DNA of 8,565 bases from an uncultured Selenomonas sp. (lineage in GTDB: Bacteria; Bacillota; Negativicutes; Selenomonadales; Selenomonadaceae): NCBI GenBank assembly GCA_937915915.1, contig CALGGN010000136.1:1-8565 (forward strand), in the 5' to 3' direction. Position 1 is the first letter of the stretch; every line of letters begins with the position of its first letter. This document shows positions 5,713-8,565 of this stretch, piece by piece. A program made the position numbers and the translations under genes. Below the pieces are notes generated by a model. The model did no database searches. It worked only from the letters and a program-made list of their open reading frames with translations, and was not told the DNA's origin.

Positions 5713-6505
5713 CAACTATGATAGCCTTGTCTTCCGGCGAAATATCCAGTGCCTCCATTGTTTCGTCAAGACTCCATCCTCGCCTAGTCATAAGGGATTT
5801 TACGTTTTTGAGCATATTTTCAATACGACCTTCATCGTATCCCTCACGGCGTTGTTGTTTCAATTCCATCATCAATGTCATATACTCCAACCTCGTTTCA
5901 TCATGCTGCTTCACACGGTCAACTTCTGCGGCCACATCCTTGGTAAATTTTCCCTCGGCAGTCTTGCCATCGACATAATCAAGGAAATTTGCAATATCGG
6001 CATCAACCTCGCCGATGGTTCCCTTTGCATTCAGGAAGAGCTTGGTGGTTTCATCCCCCAGCTCCAAACTCTCACTCTCATGACAGCGGTTAGAGAAGGT
6101 ATAAACCCTGCGGCCTTCATCAAATGGATCAAATGTGCAGATGAAGATGACATAGGAAGTTTTCAGTTCTATATAGTCCTTGCCCTTGCCCAAAACATCA
6201 AGGTCAATCATAGCCTGATAATATCTTGTCCGTTTTGGGAGCCAGCCATCAGCACCGTCAGATGTCTGCATCTCTATATCCATGATGATTCCATCATCCG
6301 TTTCTACATACAGGTCGAGCCTTACGCTCTTGCTGGCCGCTCCTATGGCGATACTCTTCTCCGCAACGGGATAGATTATCCGCTTAACCTTGATTTTCAG
6401 CAGCTTCTGAATAAGTCGCTTGCACAGCATCTTATTCTGCATAACTTTCTGAAACAGGAAGTTATCACAGATTGTAAGTTCTTCCCACTCTTTTATTCTC
6501 GCCAT
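5690..6505 (-). CDS. Rpn-family PD-(D/E)XK nuclease (recombination-promoting nuclease / putative transposase family)
   Basis: The product belongs to the Rpn/PDDEXK_2 group, proteins related to transposase_31 whose E. coli members (RpnA-E) are DNA endonucleases that raise RecA-independent recombination. The 271-residue protein shows the N-terminal DNFLFQKVM (14-22) and a nuclease core VRLDLYVETDDGIIMDIEMQ (61-80). The predicted metal/catalytic set is Asp64, Glu78 and Gln80, the usual D...E-x-Q variant of the family. GWLPKRTRYYQ follows, then a charged C-terminal tail with QQRREGYDEGRIENM. The ATG at 6505 has GGGAG 9 nt upstream. The coding region is visibly more AT-rich than its neighbours, consistent with acquisition. 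Its final residues (about SVAGFK) and TAA stop are encoded by the arm of a palindromic element, so the native C-terminus may have been altered. Activity is inferred, not shown. Confidence 0.88.
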   Translation of the reverse strand: MARIKEWEELTICDNFLFQKVMQNKMLCKRLIQKLLKIKVKRIIYPVAEKSIAIGAASKSVRLDLYVETDDGIIMDIEMQTSDGADGWLPKRTRYYQAMIDLDVLGKGKDYIELKTSYVIFICTFDPFDEGRRVYTFSNRCHESESLELGDETTKLFLNAKGTIGEVDADIANFLDYVDGKTAEGKFTKDVAAEVDRVKQHDETRLEYMTLMMELKQQRREGYDEGRIENMLKNVKSLMTRRGWSLDETMEALDISPEDKAIIVASVAGFK

Positions 6506-6526
6506 GTGTTCACGCTCCCTGCTTAT

Positions 6527-6556
6527 ATCTTACAACCAACATCAACCACTTATCAA
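6527..6556 (-). promoter_or_regulatory. Candidate promoter of the Rpn-family gene
   Basis: On the minus strand TTGATA (6556-6551; 5/6) is followed after 18 nt by TAAGAT (6532-6527; 4/6), giving a short leader of about 15 nt. The -35 lies in a perfect 6-bp inverted repeat CCACTT-ATC-AAGTGG (6546-6560), which could be an operator or chance. Confidence 0.42.
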
Positions 6557-6645
6557 GTGGAAGTTATGCTATTTTGTACTTTGTAGGCATCTACATTTGT
6601 TCAGCCGTCGAAAACCCGTCTATTGCAATATTTTATGGGCTGCCC

Positions 6646-6674
6646 TTGGCAAAATACCCGTAATAAGTTATAAT
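6646..6674 (+). promoter_or_regulatory. Strong sigma-A promoter of lysC
   Basis: TTGGCA (6646-6651; 5/6) is followed after exactly 17 nt by a perfect TATAAT (6669-6674). Transcription should begin near 6681, leaving about 93 nt of leader before the lysC start. The promoter is divergent from that of the Rpn-family gene. Confidence 0.8.
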
Positions 6675-6734
6675 AAACACGCATTCGGCGTTTATGAATG
6701 ACAGATGTTTCTGTATGGTGGATATTCTGGTTTT

Positions 6735-6762
6735 AGGATTTGCGAGCAAGTCCTTCATAGGA
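6735..6762 (+). promoter_or_regulatory. lysC leader hairpin next to the ribosome binding site
   Basis: A 9-bp stem AGGATTTGC/GCAAGTCCT (6735-6743 with 6746-6754, one G-U pair, tight loop) sits just before the Shine-Dalgarno AGGAGGAG (6759-6766). The bases TCCT (6751-6754) at its 3' side could instead pair with AGGA (6759-6762) of the ribosome binding site, so the two pairings exclude one another. The structure is far smaller than a lysine riboswitch. Any regulatory role is inference. Confidence 0.35.
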
Positions 6763-6773
6763 GGAGAACGAGG

Positions 6774-8012
6774 TTGGCTCTGATTGTAAAGAAATTTGGC
6801 GGCAGCTCGGTGGCGACGACGGAAAAGATCATGGCAGTCGCAAAGCGTGTACTGGGCGAGAAAAAACCGGGCGATCAGGTTGTGATGGTGGTATCCGCGA
6901 TGGGGGATACCACAGATGAGCTCATCGAGCTCGCAAAGGGTATTACGAAGGAGCCCTATCGGTATACCAGAGAGATGGATATGCTTCTGACCACGGGGGA
7001 GCAGGTTTCCATTGCGCTTCTGGCAATGGCGTTCAAGACTTTGGGGCAGGCGGCGGTCTCGTTGACAGGCCCCATGGTCGGGATGAAGACGGATTCGGTG
7101 CATACGAAGGGGCGCATCATTGATATCCAGCCGGAGCGTGTGCAAGAGGAACTGGACAAGGGCAATATCGTGGTCGTGGCCGGCTTCCAGGGCGTGGATC
7201 CCTCCGGCGATCCGGTGACGCTCGGACGCGGGGGCTCGGACACCTCGGCAGTGGCACTGGCAGGCGCGTTGAAGGCGGATGCCTGTGAAATCTTTACCGA
7301 CGTGGACGGCATTTACTCCGCGGATCCCCGCGTAGCGAAGGGCGCACGCAAGATGAAGGAAATCACTTACTTCGAGATGCTGGAAATGGCTCGCCTGGGT
7401 GCGGGCGTCATGCAGCCGCGCTCCGTGGAGATGGGACAGCTTTTCAAGATTCCCATCCATGTGCGCTCTACCTTCACGACGAAACCCGGTACGATCATTA
7501 GGGAGGACTATACAATGGAAGAAAAAGATTTTGAGATCAGAGGCGTGGCACATGATGAGAAGGTGGCAAAGATTGCTGTCCTTGGCATCCCGAACACACC
7601 GGGCATTGCCCATGAGATTTTTTCCGCTCTGGCGAAGGCCAGCGTCGATGTGGACATGATCGTGCAGAGCATCCGCAATATCGAGAAGAACGTGACGGAT
7701 ATGGTATTCACGGTGGCCATCGATGACCTTTCCGTGGCAAAGGACGTGGTGGATAAGGTCGCGGACAAGCTCAGCGCCATTGCCGTTCTCATCGAGGAGG
7801 ACGTGGCGAAGGTTTCCATTGTCGGCGCGGGCATGCTCGGCAGCCCCGGTATCGCAGCGCGCATGTTCGGTGCTCTCTCATCCAAGAGCATCAATATCGA
7901 CATCATCAGCACATCGGAAATCAGTATTTCCTGCCTGATCAAATCCTCCTGCATCAAGGAGGCGGTCAACGCCATCCATGATGAGTTTTTCCCGAACGGA
8001 CAGGAGCAGTAG
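6774..8012 (+). CDS. lysC: Aspartate kinase (aspartokinase II type), alpha subunit
   Basis: Aspartokinase phosphorylates aspartate with ATP, the first step to lysine, threonine, methionine and diaminopimelate for the cell wall. The 412-residue product is the usual single-function length. The kinase domain (about 1-235) shows KKFGGSS (6-12), TTGEQVS (73-79), VAGFQG (135-140), LGRGGSDTSAVAL (150-162) and TDVDGIYSADPR (175-186). Two ACT domains follow (about 267-335 and 340-405), the second containing ISTSEISIS, where the feedback amino acid binds in this family. The start is a TTG at 6774 with AGGAGGAG (6759-6766) 7 nt upstream and the family-typical N-terminus MALIVKKFGGSS. The frame extends back to an ATG at 6705, but that start lacks a ribosome binding site and adds a non-conserved leader. 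The gene has its own promoter and contains an internal start for a beta subunit. Confidence 0.96.
   Translation: MALIVKKFGGSSVATTEKIMAVAKRVLGEKKPGDQVVMVVSAMGDTTDELIELAKGITKEPYRYTREMDMLLTTGEQVSIALLAMAFKTLGQAAVSLTGPMVGMKTDSVHTKGRIIDIQPERVQEELDKGNIVVVAGFQGVDPSGDPVTLGRGGSDTSAVALAGALKADACEIFTDVDGIYSADPRVAKGARKMKEITYFEMLEMARLGAGVMQPRSVEMGQLFKIPIHVRSTFTTKPGTIIREDYTMEEKDFEIRGVAHDEKVAKIAVLGIPNTPGIAHEIFSALAKASVDVDMIVQSIRNIEKNVTDMVFTVAIDDLSVAKDVVDKVADKLSAIAVLIEEDVAKVSIVGAGMLGSPGIAARMFGALSSKSINIDIISTSEISISCLIKSSCIKEAVNAIHDEFFPNGQEQ
7515..8012 (+). CDS. lysC: Predicted aspartokinase beta subunit from an internal in-frame start of lysC
   Basis: Inside lysC, codon 248 is an ATG preceded by GGGAGG (7501-7506) with 8 nt spacing, as strong a ribosome binding site as those of the other genes here. 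Translation from it gives 165 residues covering both ACT domains and no kinase domain. B. subtilis aspartokinase II is known to be built this way: its lysC makes a 408-residue alpha subunit and, from an internal start, a beta subunit of about 163 residues identical to the alpha C-terminus. The position here matches almost exactly. The internal site is seen directly; separate production of the beta chain is inferred from that precedent. Confidence 0.75.
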   Translation: MEEKDFEIRGVAHDEKVAKIAVLGIPNTPGIAHEIFSALAKASVDVDMIVQSIRNIEKNVTDMVFTVAIDDLSVAKDVVDKVADKLSAIAVLIEEDVAKVSIVGAGMLGSPGIAARMFGALSSKSINIDIISTSEISISCLIKSSCIKEAVNAIHDEFFPNGQEQ

Positions 8013-8034
8013 GGGCGAGGGGCTTCTCGGATTC

Positions 8035-8063
8035 TTGACAATAAATTTCATTCATGTTACGAT
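8035..8063 (+). promoter_or_regulatory. Strong extended -10 promoter of pckA
   Basis: A perfect TTGACA (8035-8040) is followed after 17 nt by TACGAT (8058-8063; 4/6), with a TG at 8055-8056 that makes an extended -10. Transcription should start near 8070, leaving about 68 nt of leader. No intrinsic terminator separates it from lysC, so some read-through is possible. Confidence 0.75.
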
Positions 8064-8137
8064 AAATCAGTTAGCTCATGTGATATGGTTTGCATGACGG
8101 GTGGGTTCATTATTTTAGATGAAAGAGGTTGAGTTGC

Positions 8138-8565
8138 ATGGCAAAGATCGATTGGAGCAAGTATGGCATCACCGGGGTAACGGAGGTCCTGCACAATCCT
8201 TCCTACGAAGTGCTGTTCGAGGAGGAGACAAAGGAAGGGCTGACGGGCTATGACAAGGGGCAGGTCACAGAGCTGGGCGCTGTCAATGTCATGACGGGTG
8301 TCTATACGGGACGCTCCCCGAAGGACAAGTTCATCGTGATGGATGAGAACTCCAAGGACACGGTATGGTGGACTTCGGATGAATATAAGAACGACAATCA
8401 TCCGGCCTCGAAGGAGACTTGGGAGGCTGTCAAGAAGATTGCCCAGAAGGAGCTCTCCGGCAAGAAGCTCTACGTGGTGGACGCTTTCTGCGGCGCGAAC
8501 AAGGATACCCGCATGGCCGTGCGCTTCATCATGGAGGTAGCATGGCAGGCGCATTTCGTGACGAA
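8138..8565 (+). CDS. pckA: ATP-dependent phosphoenolpyruvate carboxykinase, N-terminal 142 residues, runs off the right edge
   Basis: PckA interconverts oxaloacetate plus ATP and phosphoenolpyruvate plus CO2 plus ADP. In fermenting rumen and oral bacteria it often runs in the carboxylating direction toward succinate/propionate, while in others it serves gluconeogenesis. The visible 142 residues are about a quarter of the usual 530-540 and include the conserved substrate-binding TGRSPKDKF (57-65, Arg59 equivalent to E. coli Arg65), the TVWW segment and YVVDAFCGAN. This is the ATP-using family, not the GTP type. The ATG at 8138 has AAGAGG (8123-8128) 9 nt upstream. ATP- and metal-binding motifs lie beyond the window. 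The gene follows lysC by 125 nt with its own promoter; both enzymes draw on the oxaloacetate/aspartate pool. Confidence 0.96.
   Translation, partial: MAKIDWSKYGITGVTEVLHNPSYEVLFEEETKEGLTGYDKGQVTELGAVNVMTGVYTGRSPKDKFIVMDENSKDTVWWTSDEYKNDNHPASKETWEAVKKIAQKELSGKKLYVVDAFCGANKDTRMAVRFIMEVAWQAHFVT

Noticed and set aside
6705..6773. ATG 23 codons upstream as lysC start
   Set aside because: There is no Shine-Dalgarno site, and the added residues precede the conserved N-terminus; the TTG at 6774 has an ideal site.
6675..6773. Lysine riboswitch or T-box before lysC
   Set aside because: The leader is only about 93 nt, and neither the conserved lysine-riboswitch core nor a T-box sequence with terminator is visible.
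6633..7613. 326-codon minus-strand open frame
   Set aside because: It is antisense to the lysC promoter and kinase domain; the His/Cys/Arg-rich translation has no recognisable domain.
8015..8040. Terminator after lysC
   Set aside because: Only a 4-bp CGAG/CTCG stem is possible and no U-run follows.
8076..8097. CRP-like site before pckA (TCATG to CATGA, containing TGTGA)
   Set aside because: Only the left half resembles TGTGA, and the right half TTGCA does not match TCACA; a 5-bp inverted repeat is expected by chance.

Overview
The window looks like a chromosomal stretch of a moderately GC-rich Negativicutes bacterium of the Selenomonas type. This is an inference from gene content: a Bacteroidetes/eukaryote-like glycogen branching enzyme, an ATP-dependent PEP carboxykinase beside an aspartokinase with a Bacillus-like internal start, a close relative of E. 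coli UraA, and clear Shine-Dalgarno sites. Nothing here fixes the genus.

Layout. Everything from 1 to 6505 that is confidently coding lies on the minus strand; 6774 to the end lies on the plus strand. In minus-strand reading order the genes are: an Rpn-family nuclease (6505-5690), a 166-bp palindromic element, the uracil permease uraA (5486-4224), an RluA-family pseudouridine synthase overlapping uraA by 4 nt (4227-3349), an 88-bp palindromic element, bioA (3141-1939), bioY (1862-1314), a 380-bp gene-poor stretch with two copies of a short palindromic repeat, and the N-terminal part of glgB (934 to the left edge). Divergent from the nuclease are lysC (6774-8012) and the 5' part of pckA (8138 to the right edge).

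How the genes work together. bioA and bioY look like one biotin unit, combining synthesis of diaminopelargonate with biotin uptake, behind a promoter whose -35 box lies inside a good BirA-type operator. uraA and the pseudouridine synthase are translationally coupled. This recalls the Bacillus arrangement rluD(ylyB)-pyrR-pyrP, but without pyrR and in the opposite order. lysC and pckA both act on the oxaloacetate/aspartate node, but each has its own promoter. glgB belongs to glycogen storage.

What stands out. No new multi-gene system is visible; most of the window is housekeeping. The best second-look items are: an SD-preceded internal ATG in lysC that should make a separate regulatory beta subunit; the BirA operator/promoter overlap; and three different palindromic repeat families, two of which provide the stop codon of the neighbouring gene. 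In the third family, one copy is bounded by 12-bp direct repeats and lies against the predicted glgB promoter.
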